Assembly (NCBI RefSeq): GCF_048773025.1
Contig: NC_133544.1
Span: forward strand, 5,952,001-6,016,000
Reading direction: 5' to 3'
Source of the DNA: Camelus bactrianus
Taxonomy: Eukaryota; Chordata; Mammalia; Artiodactyla; Camelidae
DNA: 64,000 bases
Part shown: positions 11,072 through 21,560 of the stretch, in pieces
Layout of the letters: every line of letters starts with the position of its first letter
Numbering within the stretch: the stretch's first letter is position 1
Notes under the pieces: model-generated
Databases searched by the model: none
What the model was told of the DNA's origin: nothing
What the model saw: only the letters and a program-made list of their open reading frames with translations
Program-made: the position numbers and the translations under genes

Positions 11072-11540
11072 TGGCATGGTTGAACTGTGTCCCTTTAAAG
11101 TTTGTATGTTGAAGTTCTAACCCCCAGGACTTCAGAAAGTTGCCTGACTTGGGAATGGGCCATTGCAGATGTCAGTAGTTTAGATGAGGTCACGCTGAAG
11201 TAGGGTGGCCCCTAGTCCAATGTGACTGGTGTCCTTAGAAAAAGGGGGCATTTGGACACAGACAGGTGCACAGAGGAGCTCGACGTGAATGACGATGGAG
11301 GCGGAGATCAGGGTGTTTCTCTCACAACCCAAGGTGGCCAGCCGACCACCAGAAGCTGGGAAGGAAAGAGGCAGGGGATGGATTCTCCCTCAGAGCCCTC
11401 AGACAGAACCCACCTTGAAGACACCTTGATCTTGAACTTCCAGCCTCCAGAGCTCTGAGATGATGCATTTCTGCTGTTTAATTCCCCGGTTGGTGGTTTT
11501 TTTTTTTATTTTATTACAGCAGCCCTAGCAAATGTGTACA
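11072..11540 (+). mobile_element. MLT1-type (ERVL-MaLR) solo LTR, complete
   Basis: The sequence follows the MLT1A-like LTR from its TG start to its CA end ('tgttgaagttctaaccccca', 'ccaatgtgactggtgtcctt', 'accagaagctgggaaggaaa', 'cagcctccagagctctgaga'). It is flanked by a perfect 5-bp duplication CCCGC (11067-11071 and 11541-11545). No internal retroviral region is attached, so it is a fossil solo LTR from an old, mammal-wide family. Confidence 0.92.
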
Positions 11541-11750
11541 CCCGCTTTATGGAATCGTGTGCAAATAAGACGGAATCCGATCAAGGCTGGGATGTGAATC
11601 AATTAGCGCAGGGCCTGCCTCAGGAGACCAGGTTACGAGCTGAGGGAGGCAGGTGGTTCTCGAGGGGAGAGCCTGAGATTCACTGTAGCCCCTGGGAAGG
11701 CAGGGGCGGGGGCTGCAGAGAACAAGGCCACAGCAGGAAGCGGCCTCCAA

Positions 11751-11770
11751 GGCTGCAGGGGGCGCCCTGC
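11751..11770 (+). promoter_or_regulatory. CTCF-like motif
   Basis: The sequence GGCTGCAGGGGGCGCCCTGC contains a near-match to the CTCF core (CCASYAGRKGGCRS). One motif match in GC-rich DNA is weak evidence, and occupancy is not visible. Confidence 0.35.
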
Positions 11771-11856
11771 CGAAATGTAGGTTCTGGGAGCCACTCTAAC
11801 GCCTGTGTCTCAGTGAAGTGAGCAACGGACCTGGAGTCAAATTAAGAAGAGCTCGC

Positions 11857-11912
11857 ATTGGCATAACATTGTACACTCACTGCACTTCAATAAAAATAGT
11901 TACATAAAAAAG
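11857..11912 (+). mobile_element. Very short L1 3'-end stub
   Basis: About 55 bp match the extreme 3' end of the cetartiodactyl L1 ('ggcataacattgtacactca', 'ctgcacttcaataaaaatag') and end in an A-rich tail. The 6-bp word GAGCTC occurs on both sides (11849-11854 and 11915-11920) and may be the target duplication. This would be an extreme 5' truncation. Confidence 0.6.
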
Positions 11913-12289
11913 GTGAGCTCCCATCCTCAAGCGCCTACGAGGGACCGGAGGCTGCACTCCGTGCTTGACATTCGCCATCTCTCCGTCTTATCACCGTAGC
12001 TCCCCATCAGCATCTCCCCACCTGGCCTAGAGATGTCAGCCATGTCCGCCGGTCCGGGGCAGCCTGGGGGCCGGCATTATTCACGTTTGGGTCTCCAGCA
12101 CCTTCCGCATTGCTTGGGACTGGACGGAATTTGGTTAATGTTTGTTGAACGTTGGATGAAATAAAAAAGTGGAGGAACTTGGATTCACACCTGGGTTCTT
12201 CCCCTCCAGAGCCCACCGCATTTAATTTCCTTTTTCCCGCCCTGCTAAGTAGCAGACGGCTTGCAGAGCCGGACAGCAAGGGATGCGAG

Positions 12290-12420
12290 CCAGCCGCTGA
12301 CTGTCCAGACCTCAGCTGCCCCATTTGTAAATTAGGAGCCATAAAATGCATTCCAAAGGCTCTTTCGTTAGGACTAAATGAGCTACTTTAACTGAGTGGG
12401 CTTTACAAACTGTAAATTGC
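12290..12420 (+). repeat. MIR-type SINE remnant
   Basis: The phrases 'cctcagctgccccatttgta', 'ggactaaatgagctacttta' and 'gggctttacaaactgtaaat' follow the second half of a sense MIR. The head is not recognisable. Confidence 0.5.
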
Positions 12421-12780
12421 CACATAAATGTGAGGAAATGAAATGACAGCGAAAACTGTCCACCAAGACTCTGCCTGCACCCAGTGCTCTTATTTTGAAC
12501 ACAATCTTTTGCTGTTAATGCACCAATTTACTCCCAGAAAATCCACAGTGTCCCTGAACAACTTCACCCAGAGCCAGTCACTCAATTAATAAGTCCCCAT
12601 TACCCCGCAAAAAACCCCAAACAAAAAGCCATTTTCTAGTACCTAAACAACAGGATTTTCGACAGAATACAACGCCAGCCTAATTAACTAATTAGATGAG
12701 AAAATAAATAATTATCCAGTGTATCAACAAGAGAAAGGGAGATGCGTTAAAAGGTTAACCCAGACTCATTGTTTCCTCTG
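12421..12780. promoter_or_regulatory. Candidate conserved noncoding block (TAATTA-rich)
   Basis: An AT-rich stretch without recognised repeat homology. CTAATTAACTAATTAG at 12680-12695 holds two overlapping-class homeodomain cores (TAATTA, TAATTA) in 16 bp. Nearby are 'actcaattaataag' (12581-12594) and 'aaataataattatcc'-like text after 12703. Paired homeodomain cores in nonrepetitive AT-rich DNA are typical of vertebrate developmental enhancers. Conservation was not tested. Confidence 0.4.
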
Positions 12781-13019
12781 GAAAGGGATCAAGCCGCTTC
12801 AGCAGGGCCGGGAGAGTTTTATTTGTGGGTTTCAGTCAGAGACCTCTCCCGAGCTGCTGGGTAATTACACACATCTCCCGGTAATGGCAGGGCCTGTACG
12901 TGCAGACTTTCTGGGTGATGAGCAGTTCTGTCTCTCTGCCTGGGCTCCCACCCCTTTGCATTATGCAAGTCTCTTTCCCAATTCTCCCCCTGGAACAAAC
13001 CTATCAGAGCTGTAATATC

Positions 13020-14570
13020 TAGAGTGGAAGAGGACGGTGCCATTTATCAGTGGAGCCACGCAGACGCGGACGCATCTTGGGCCCCCTCCTTTGTAATCCT
13101 CCAGCCGACGGCTTTTACATCACTGTGATTCTGGGGTAAAGGCTGATAGGCCTTTGATTCCGTATTTCTGGAAGACCAGAATCTATGCAGGTGATCTAGA
13201 TTTATTTATTAATTTTAAGAAGCAAGCACCAGTTGTGGGGGTTGGTACCACACAGCGGCTTGGTTTTTTCTGACACCCCTGATGAGTGTGCCCCGGCAAA
13301 GTTGATGTGTTGTACCTAACAGAGGCTGTCTCCATCTTCAGGGATCATGGACTTGATGATGCTAGCAAGTGAAATTAAAAAAAAAAAAAAAATCCTCAAA
13401 TGAAGGAAACAACCCCACCTTGCAAAGATTAAGATTCCAGCTCTCAAAAGGCCGCTGGCGCTTGGCTGGGGGAGGATGGCCCTGGACGTGGGGCTGAAGG
13501 TTATGATGAGACAGCTACATTCTCAAGGGAAAGAGCAAGATGGATCTTGGGTAACTCAAGGAATTTTCAGCCAAAACGGTTCATGTGGCTATAGAAGGAC
13601 TTGACTTTTCACTCGCATCCTGCGGAAGGAATCTCTCCTTCCTCACTCTCTTCCTTTCCTCTCTTTGTTTCCATCAAGATCTATGAAGTGGTTGCCACTC
13701 AGCAGACGCTGTGCAGGCACTGAGAATCCAAGAGTAACAACCCCATCCGTTTCCCCATGAAACTTATATTCTTGCCAGGGAGGCAGACATTACCCCCAGT
13801 TATGCAATTAGTGATTTAATTAAAATGGTGATTGATGCTACAAAGGAGACGTCTGGGAACTTTAGCAGGATATGGGAAAGCAGGCCTGGCTTGTGCTGTG
13901 TGGGGGAAGAGGACTCTGAGCTGAGATCTACGTGGGTCAGGAGAGGCAGGCAGGGATCCGCTCCCGCGGCGAGTAGGAGGCTGTGATTTTTATCTGGAGA
14001 CCAGTGGGGAGTCTGATGAGCAGAGACTGGAGGGAAAACTCTGGGGTTCCAGGAGAGAGCCGTGTGAACTTGGGCTGCGGCGGCAGGAGTGTCCGTGGAG
14101 AGAAGCAGACAGATGTCGGCTTGTTCAGGCTTCCGTCCACAAGGTTTGCTGATTGATCAGGTTAGGGTGGCGGTGAGGGACAGAGTTGTCCACACCTGAC
14201 TCCTAGAGTTTAGCTTCTGCCCCTGGATGAATGGTGATGCCTTCACCAGGGTGGTTGGTGCAAAACTTCATACCAGCACTTGGAGAGTCAGCCTTAGTCT
14301 GCTCAACTCTGGAAGGCAATTCAAGGCATGTGCCCTCTGCCCCTCAAATGGTGACGCATCCCCTAGGTATGGGGACTCTCATGCCCATAAAGGGCGAGGT
14401 TGACACAAGCCATTGATGCTGGGGCAGGAAACGCGAGGCTAAGAACAATGACAGGCCATGAGACTGGGGACCAAAGTGCACAGAAGACAGGAAGGCTGCA
14501 GGAGAACCTCGGAGCGCAGGAAGGTGCAGAGGGAGCTGGTCCCAGGCGGCGCGGCTGGGTGCGGAGTCAG
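13020..14570. other. Unclassified sequence with one possible old repeat
   Basis: No gene is visible. An A run of 16 bases spans 13377-13392. The stretch 13690-13850 ('cagcagacgctgtgcaggca', 'cttgccagggaggcagacat') resembles the same unnamed mammal-wide repeat class seen at 10090 and 56880. Confidence 0.4.
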
Positions 14571-14579
14571 GCCAGACAT

Positions 14580-14745
14580 GAGCACGGGCTCTGAAGAGAG
14601 GCAAAGCTGGGCTTGGATCCTGGATCTGCCACTGCCCAGGTGAGTGGCCCTGGGCATGCATCTCAACCCTCTGAGCCTCTCCTCTGCAGTGTGAGCGAAA
14701 TGGTGGCTCACACCTCAAATCAGACTGGATAAGACCACGGGATGG
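14580..14745 (+). repeat. MIR-type SINE remnant
   Basis: A sense MIR order is clear: 'gcacgggctctgaagaga', 'cttggatcctggatctgcca', 'gagtggccctgggcatgcat', 'ctcaaccctctgagcctctc'. Confidence 0.6.
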
Positions 14746-14862
14746 AAAGCCAACAAGTCACATGTGACAGATCATTAACTGCTACTGTCATTATTATTTC
14801 CACCAGCAGAAGAAATATCAAGCTAGTACCCACGTGGGGCTGAAGGCAGGGGCGGTACTCAC

Positions 14863-14876
14863 GGGGGGGGGGGGGG
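14863..14876 (+). repeat. Poly-G run (14)
   Basis: Fourteen consecutive G residues. Such runs are unstable in replication and prone to sequencing error, so the exact length is uncertain. Confidence 0.9.
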
Positions 14877-16189
14877 TCTGAGGCCAAAGGGTCTCAGGAC
14901 AAAGGACTGACAGAGCCCTGGGCAGGGACCAGTGCAGGAGACAGAGGCTCAACATCTCCCATTTTTGCTTTCTGAGCCCAGCAGCAAAGCCCAGTCTGCA
15001 GAATTACAGAAAGCCAAGGGCCAGCGTCTTCCTACAAGGAGCAGCAATTGTTCAGCTGCGCCCTGGCTCTGAATCCACACTAAGTCTAACGTCGGCCAGA
15101 GCCAGTGGCCTTTGTCAGGTCTGGTTTGCAGATGTGTTTTGTTTGGCCCACACACTGTTCATTAATATAAAAAGAAAAACTTCGCAATAAATATTTAAAG
15201 CTTGGATTCTTCGTTCTGTTAAAATCAGAATTTCCAGGCTCTACTGAAAGAGGGGAAGATCTGACAAGTCTTGGATTGGCATCCCAACATGGCCTCAGCC
15301 ACCTGGACCCAAGAAGGGGACATCTTTTTTAAGAGAGACACCTGCTCTCCAAAATCCTGGGGGTGATGCTTGATGGTTCTGCGTTGTTTTTGTTTTGTTT
15401 TTTGCATCAGTCTCTCCTCCTTGACACCCCTGAGCCTTGCAGACTTAGGATTTGCATTCCTTATTGAAAACGATGGGTGCCTGTGTTCCAACTAGAACAC
15501 TATTTCTCTTTGAACTGGATAAGGGGGTCAATAATAATAATATTGATCATACGGGGTATTTTTCAGATTTGCACAGCCAAGCACAACGGCATACATGTGT
15601 TTACACTAAGCAAAGCTAATTGCTGGGAGCTTTTTTTTTTACTTTTTCTCCAGAATTATTCTCTAAAGTCTTCAGCTTGTTTATAGTAGAATCTGGCGTC
15701 AGGGTCTGATTTAATTCACATTTCTATCTTTGTTTTTTTTACATGGAAGGCATCTCTATCTCACAGGTTTTTCTCCAGGCGTTTTGCTACCTGAACGCTT
15801 TTGAGACACACTTGGCCAAAAGTTCTGGTTGCAAAGAATCAAACCTCTCCCAGGCCCCGAGGGAAATCTCTTTTGATGATTCCTCTCAGTCCTTCCTTGA
15901 TGAACTGGTGCGGTGATAAAGAGACACGTACGAAGAAACTGCCTCTTCGAGTAAAACGAATTTTACAAAGAGGCAATAAAGTAGCAGACAGGAAAGGTAT
16001 TTGCCCCAGTAGCAAAATCGGCTCCTTGCAGAATTTCATTTACCCTAGGACAGCATGTTTTCTCAAATATTCCATAGTGATTATCTGGCAAAAATCTCAA
16101 AACATTTTTTTTTTTAACCCAAGTTATCTTTGGTCAATAAATACCAGAACCGAAATGTCCTGGGGGTGGAGATTTATGGTATAAGCACA

Positions 16190-16335
16190 ACAAACAGCCC
16201 CGTAAATCAGGCCGAGGGGGCGCTCGGGTAGCCCGCTCTGCACGTCCCGGCCCGCCACCCAGGCCGCGCGGGAGCACGTGTGTGGGGGCCTGGCCGGGCT
16301 GGGCCTCTGACCGGTGGTCGGGGAGGGACAGCCCT
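16190..16335. other. Small CpG-rich patch
   Basis: About 145 bp hold many CpG dinucleotides in GC-rich sequence, in contrast to the AT-leaning DNA on both sides. It is too short for a standard CpG island and no exon or transcript start can be shown. It contains the CTCF-like motif at 16211-16225. Confidence 0.6.
16211..16225 (+). promoter_or_regulatory. CTCF-like motif in CpG-rich patch
   Basis: GCCGAGGGGGCGCTC fits the GAGGGGGCGC-type core of CTCF sites. The CpG context makes methylation-sensitive binding conceivable. This is a motif match only. Confidence 0.4.
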
Positions 16336-16444
16336 CAGAGGCCCCATTTATTCAGCCATACAGGAATGAACACTTCTGCCTTTGTGTAGATTTTCCTCTC
16401 TCCGATCTGCCTTCCCTGGGAATTGGCCCTTTCCCATGGCTCAC

Positions 16445-16635
16445 AACCCTTGCAATGTGGTGAATGGAGTTTCGATCCCAGCTTGACTGTATATGGCGGG
16501 TGAGTTTGGTCAAGTCTCTTAAAAGCGCTTATGTGAAAACTGCGGTTAGTAATGTCCGCCTGTTAGGATTAAGTGAGATAAGGGATACGAGTGCTCAGCG
16601 CACTGCCTTGTGAGTGGAAAGCAGCTAATAAGGTT
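16445..16635 (+). repeat. MIR SINE
   Basis: The order 'gatcccagcttgactgtata', 'gtttggtcaagtctcttaaa', 'gttaggattaagtgagataa' and 'gctcagcgcactgccttgtg' follows a nearly full-length sense MIR, ending in the AGTAAGC-like tail ('gcagctaata'). Confidence 0.68.
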
Positions 16636-16756
16636 TCATTTTTAGGGTTTAATGTGTATGGCACATGACACAGTGTAAGTCTTCCCTGAGTAACCCTGGT
16701 CCCTCTAGAGGTGCTGGTTTAAGGGACAGAGTAGACGATGCTCCAAAATAAATACA

Positions 16757-16806
16757 TTCCCCCTCCCTTCCCCTCCCCTCTCCCTTCCCCTCCTTTCCTC
16801 TCTTCT
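16757..16806 (+). repeat. Homopyrimidine tract, about 50 nt (CCCTT-rich)
   Basis: Fifty bases without a purine, built of CCCTT and CCCCT units. Such tracts can form triplex (H-DNA) structures. It is most simply a low-complexity repeat. Confidence 0.85.
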
Positions 16807-17329
16807 GTGTGGCTTTCCTCCCACCCTCCCTTTCTGTCAGGCTGCACTCCCTCATCATCTTAAACGCCTCTGGGTTTCAGTTGCCATGGACAAATGCCCG
16901 TGGTCCCAAACGATGTGCGTCTCTCCCCGCCCTCGCTTCCGGATGCCCCATATCTGTGTCTAGTTAGACTGCTCACCTGATGTTTGCACTAAGGGGTCGG
17001 TCTCAGACTCAACGACAGCGTTTCCCAGACACGCCCCTCGATCTTTCTTCACTGTTTCAACAATTCATTGCAGCCTCCCGGATGCGCCAGGCCGCGTGCT
17101 GGACGCTGAGGGGGCAGCAGTGAAAAGGGGACAAAGCCCTGAGCTCGTGGAGCTCACACCTGCTCAGCCTCTGGACCCTGACCCTGTAAGTGTCACCAAC
17201 AACATACCGGTCGCCCAGGTCCAAAGCCTGCGGGTTCACTTGCACACCTTCCTCTGCCTGCACGTGAGCCTCCACCACGTCCTGTGGATTCCACTTCCTA
17301 AATAGCTTTCCTGTTAGGTTCTTCCCTGT

Positions 17330-17905
17330 ATTTCTGTGGCATTTCCGTGGCCTCCATCCTAGGCAAAACCACTCTCATCTGTCACCCGGATGGCGCTGCA
17401 GACAGCCCTTTGCTGGAGCCCCGCGTCTCCCTCAGCCGTCTCCCACTGAGCAGCGAGAGCAGGTTTAAAGATACAAGTCTGGGTGTGTGGTTCTCCAGCT
17501 TAAAGCTTTTTTATGGCTCCCCATGGATCTGAGCATGAAACCCAACGTCTTCATACGGCTTATGAGGCCCCGCCCACCCGGCCTCCCTCCCGCCTGCCTC
17601 CCTCCCGCCTGCCTCCCCAACATGCTTCCAGCTTCTCTCCTCTTCCTGGTTCCCACCAGACTTGTTGAAATTCTTTGAGTGTCTCTATCATCCTGTGATC
17701 TCCCCGGCCTCCCAATCTTTCTTCCATCTGTTTCCTCTGACCTGTTCCCCATTCCCAGGTCTCCACTGAAACAGGACCTTCCTGGGGGAGGTGTCCTTTT
17801 AAACGTCTACCCTTGGTTTATGCCCTGTGCCACCTTGGGCTCTTCTTTATAAGCTCCTGGGCACTTGTAATTGTTCAGTTAATTCCAGGATGCAATGGAG
17901 CCCAG
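17330..17905 (+). repeat. L2 LINE 3' part
   Basis: The sense L2 order is visible: 'gcttttttatggctccccat', 'gagcatgaaacccaacgtct', 'gcttatgaggccccgccca', then C/T-rich text with 'tgacctgttccccattccca' and 'ctttataagctcctgggcac'. It carries a perfect 15-bp tandem duplication at 17581-17610. Confidence 0.7.
17581..17618 (+). repeat. 15-bp tandem repeat, 2.5 copies
   Basis: The unit GCCTCCCTCCCGCCT occurs twice perfectly (17581-17595 and 17596-17610), then a partial copy. It lies within the L2 and probably arose by replication slippage. Confidence 0.85.
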
Positions 17906-17937
17906 GACCAAGATTTCTTTATATGTGGCTTGCAATA

Positions 17938-18056
17938 AATTTGTGAAAATGCAAATTCCTGGGTGTCTCCAGACTTAATCAGAATTCCTAGGCATTGTCT
18001 ATTTTTAATAAGCTCCACTGGTGATTCTTAAGCACAGCAGAGTTGGAGAACGGTTG
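17938..18056 (-). mobile_element. hAT-type (MER20-like) DNA transposon fragment
   Basis: The text 'aaaatgcaaattcctgggtg', 'cttaatcagaattcctaggc', 'aataagctccactggtgatt' and the end 'agttggagaacggttg' follows one half of a MER20-like hAT element with its decayed terminal repeat. The other end is not seen. Confidence 0.6.
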
Positions 18057-18539
18057 CCGTGAGTCTGTGGCCCATGGAACAGGAGGGTCTCCCTACTTTC
18101 AGCCCAGTTGGGCAGAGAGGCTGGGCCGCTGGGTGGGGCGTTCCCAGCCGAGGCACAAACTCCCAGATGCCCTGCAAAGCTTCTCCCCCCTCAGGTTCTC
18201 AGCTCTAACCACGCGGCTCAGATTTCCAGCTGTCTCATGACCACTTGACAAGCACATATTTCACAAAAAGTGGAGAATTTTCTAGAACTGTCAGCATGAG
18301 CAGACTTCCTATTTCCTATCCCGGGGGGTCTGCCACATAGATTACTCTGCTCCAGCACTCTTCTGACACATCCGTAAGCCTCGCTGACAATAAAAACCCC
18401 GTTACCCAAAGTTATGGGGATGGAAGGGGCGAATGGAGTGGGCCAGTGTTTATCCATGAGATCTGACTTCCTTCAAGGATATTTCTGTCTGTGCCATCTC
18501 TTTCACTGTTCTTTTGAACAGCTGCTGAAATCTTGGGGT

Positions 18540-18640
18540 AGGGCAAAGAGCAGGGGTTATCAAGTCAGACATTGCTGGGTGATTACGTGACCCTGGAGAC
18601 ATTTCTTTAACATCTTGGGAATTCAGATTGCTCTTCTGTG
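18540..18640 (+). repeat. MIR-type SINE remnant
   Basis: 'ggttatcaagtcagacattg', 'tgggtgattacgtgaccctg' and 'ttctttaacatcttgggaat' recall a MIR head and core. A run of 18 A residues follows at 18642-18659. Confidence 0.4.
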
Positions 18641-19098
18641 GAAAAAAAAAAAAAAAAAAGACAGAATGCTCACCTGGAAGGGGACTGGAATCCATGAGGA
18701 GCTGGACGCAGGGAGGCTCCCAGGCATGGTAACCACTCTCCTCCCACCTTCTCTGCCAGATGCTCATCAATCTTCAGCGTCCAAAAAGGCCAGCTCTGCT
18801 CTGATGGCAAAGTCACCCCTGCTCTCAGATTTTAAATCGTTATTACTGTCACCGCCGAACCAGGCAGTAACACTTTTTGCTCGAGTAAAGGACCCTTAGC
18901 TAACTTTTATCTTATTTTATACTTTTTCCAAGATTGACAGGACACACAGCCATTTTCCAAAGGAGGAAATTCAGAGACTTAGAATCATCAGGCTTTCTTC
19001 CGGTGATGCACTAGCCGTGGACCTGGACTCAGACTTTGGCATCCTCACTGGGCTAATTTGGCAGGCTTCCGAATGGTCCTCTTCCTCGAGTCTCATTC

Positions 19099-19309
19099 CA
19101 GGAGTCAGCAAACTACAGCCAGTGACCATATCCAGCCGTGAGCCTATTTTTATGGCCCTCAAGCTAAGAATAATTTTACATCTTTTAAAGGGTTGTAAAA
19201 ACCAACCAACCAAACAAATAATAAAAACAAAGAAGGAAATGCAACAAGGACCACAAAGCCTGAACCGTTTACGATCTGGCCCTTTTTGGGTACCACTTGC
19301 TGACGCTTG
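19099..19309 (+). mobile_element. hAT-Charlie nonautonomous DNA transposon
   Basis: The left end 'caggagtcagcaaactacag' and the right end 'ccacttgctgacgcttg' are inverted relative to each other. The interior has 'ccatatccagcc', 'ttttaaagggttgtaaaaac' and 'acgatctggccctttt', the signature of a common MER-type hAT MITE. A (ACCA/CAAA)-rich stretch at 19199-19216 interrupts it. No clear 8-bp duplication remains. Confidence 0.75.
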
Positions 19310-19424
19310 CTCAGGAACATTCCCTGCTTTGTGACTATCCGTCTTCCTCTAGCTCCAAGGACCCCTCCCTGACACAACTCAACCCATAGTGTCCCTACCC
19401 TGCTCAAAGATCTTTAAAATGCCC

Positions 19425-19625
19425 TGCCTGGAGGTGGTCTGAGAAAATCTAGATTCAAGCCCCAACCCCATTTGGATGAGTTGTGTCCCCCTCCACAGCC
19501 TCAGTTTCCTCATCTGCACAATGGGTGAGTGGTCGTGCCAACCCACGGATTCTTTGGGGGCCCAATGACAGTGAGGTGCGTAAATGTCTTTCAAGCTGCA
19601 AAGCACAATTCTAAGTGTGAGATTG
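19425..19625 (+). repeat. MIR SINE
   Basis: A sense MIR: 'tagattcaagccccaacccc', 'cctcagtttcctcatctgca' (the near-invariant MIR core), then 'gcacaatgggtgag' and a decayed tail. Confidence 0.7.
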
Positions 19626-20524
19626 TTTCATAACGCTTCTGTCCACGGGGCAGCACAGATACCCCAGTGCCTGCTTGGAAGACTGTCCCCTGGGCGACCC
19701 CAGTTTCCTTTTCTGCCTCATTCCTTGTGATCCCCCATGTGACATGCCACCCCAAGGGGCTTTGGACTCACTCCACCTTGGCTGACACACGCTTCATCTG
19801 TGTATCCTCCTGCCTTCAAGTCCTACCTGATGGTCGAGGTTCACGCTGAGGAGGCATAAGGCGGGGGTGGGGGGGCGGGATGAGCCTTGTGTGATTCCTG
19901 GAATCTGTGCAGGGGCGTTTGGAGAGAGGGAGGCTGCGACGGAGCGTTCCCAGCTCAGCGGGACTGTGCTCCAGGCCCACGAAGGCATTAACCATTTTCA
20001 GTCTGTGAGCCAGTCTTAAATCTCCGCCTCCCTTTCTTTCTTTTTTCTTCTCTCTCTTTCCAACACTGCAGCATGACACAGTGCCTGCTGTGCAGTAAAA
20101 ATATTTTGGCTGTCTCCCTCTTAAAAACTTTCTAAAAATACACAGAGGCATCTCGCAGGCACACATGGCTTTGGTGGGTGCCTTCCAGGTGACAGAAACA
20201 CAAGGCAAGCGCACACCCCCCCTCAGAACCAGAGGGACAACCCCTGGCTCAGCCTTCCAGACAAGACACTAGTGAAGAGGCAGCCGTGATTGATGTGGGG
20301 CAAAAATCCACCCTCTCTGCTGGCCATTTGGAATTTGCAGTGGTCTCGTTTACTTGGAGAAATCAGGAGGAACGTGCCTTACATGAAAGTAGAATATGAT
20401 CCATCCCTTCTGTGTTGTAAGATCTGCTCAAGGTAATAAAAATAAAAAGTTCTGAAATGTTCCCCTCTTTAGAACCCTGGGTTTCTTGCCTGAACTTGGT
20501 TCAGCCTTTGTCTCACTGATAGAG

Positions 20525-20690
20525 AGGCACTGTAGGGTCCTGGAAGATCACGGAGCAGAGAGCCTGTGAGACACCTGCCACTAACCTCGGGCAAGTCATG
20601 GGTTGTCTCTGAACCTCAGTCTCTTTTGCTAAAAATTGAGAGGCTTTAATTAAATGACTTATCAGACCTCTTCCAGCTCAGAAATTCCCA
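20525..20690 (+). repeat. MIR SINE
   Basis: 'ctaacctcgggcaagtcatg', 'tctctgaacctcagtctctt' and 'gctaaaaattgagaggcttt' follow the MIR core and downstream part in the sense direction. Confidence 0.62.
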
Positions 20691-20869
20691 TACTCTATCA
20701 GCTGTCTAATATTTAAGACGTAATATGGGTTTAGAAAACAAGACAGTTTCTTTCACTGCTAATAGTTACAACTTTGCAAAATTGTACATGTGGTTTTCAT
20801 TCAGTGTCCTCTTCACCACTGTGGTGGCGGTTGTGGAAGAGAATATGTACTTGTTCAGGGGTCCCTGTG

Positions 20870-20990
20870 CGTTGGATGTTTATAGCATGCCATTGTGGTT
20901 GATATCATTCCCATTTCACAGACAACAACACTGAGGCTAAGTGATGTTGAAATTAACGTTCAAATTCGTATCTATGCTACGAGCCCATTC
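20870..20990 (-). repeat. MIR-family remnant
   Basis: 'atcattcccatttcacagac', 'aacaacactgaggctaagtg' match the reverse complement of the MIR core (cattttacagatgaggaaactgaggc). Confidence 0.5.
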
Positions 20991-21384
20991 TACTTACAGG
21001 GCCCCAGTCTCATTAAATATTCCAAAATTAAGCAGGCCTTCAATTTATTGGTCTTTCAGGAAATTCTGAGATACGATGCAAATTCTTATTTATGTATGAT
21101 ACATTCTTAAGTAAGAAATTTGGATGGCAATTGTTTCACTATATTACTTCCTGTGATGTCTTGGTACTGTCTTAGAGTAAACTTTCTTGCTTATTCTGTT
21201 CCCTGACGTTAGTAAACCCTCATTTAGGACTCTTAGGAAATTCAGTCTTTTTACAAAATCGAGATTCCTCAATGTGTGCCCTGACTCACTCATTCTGGTA
21301 CATCTTCGTCACTACAGTAAACAGACTTCCATGATCAGTGCATTTTGGAAGTATGAGATTAAACAAAGTTACATCGATGTCCTT

Positions 21385-21560
21385 ACAGCAGGGATTCTCA
21401 AAGCCTGTGACGCGTGGATATGTATTTGGAATCTCCAAGGGGGTGCCATAATTCGCTGGTTTTCCCAAAGTAATTCCACCCTAGAACCCTTCCATCATGG
21501 CACTGGTAACCACAGAAGGCAGTGCTACCCCTGATTAATCTGCATTTCTCTTGTTGACAC
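21385..21560. mobile_element. Possible hAT-type DNA transposon remnant
   Basis: 'cagcagggattctcaaagcc' resembles a CAGGGGTTCTCAAA-type hAT terminal repeat, followed by 'ggaatctccaagggggtgcc'. The other end is not clear. Confidence 0.35.

Noticed and set aside
15801-16184. 127-codon plus frame before the CpG patch
   Set aside because: It ends at the patch, has a low-complexity F run from a T tract and no domain.
16190-16335. CpG-island promoter
   Set aside because: Too short, and there is no exon, TATA/initiator context or open frame to support a gene start.
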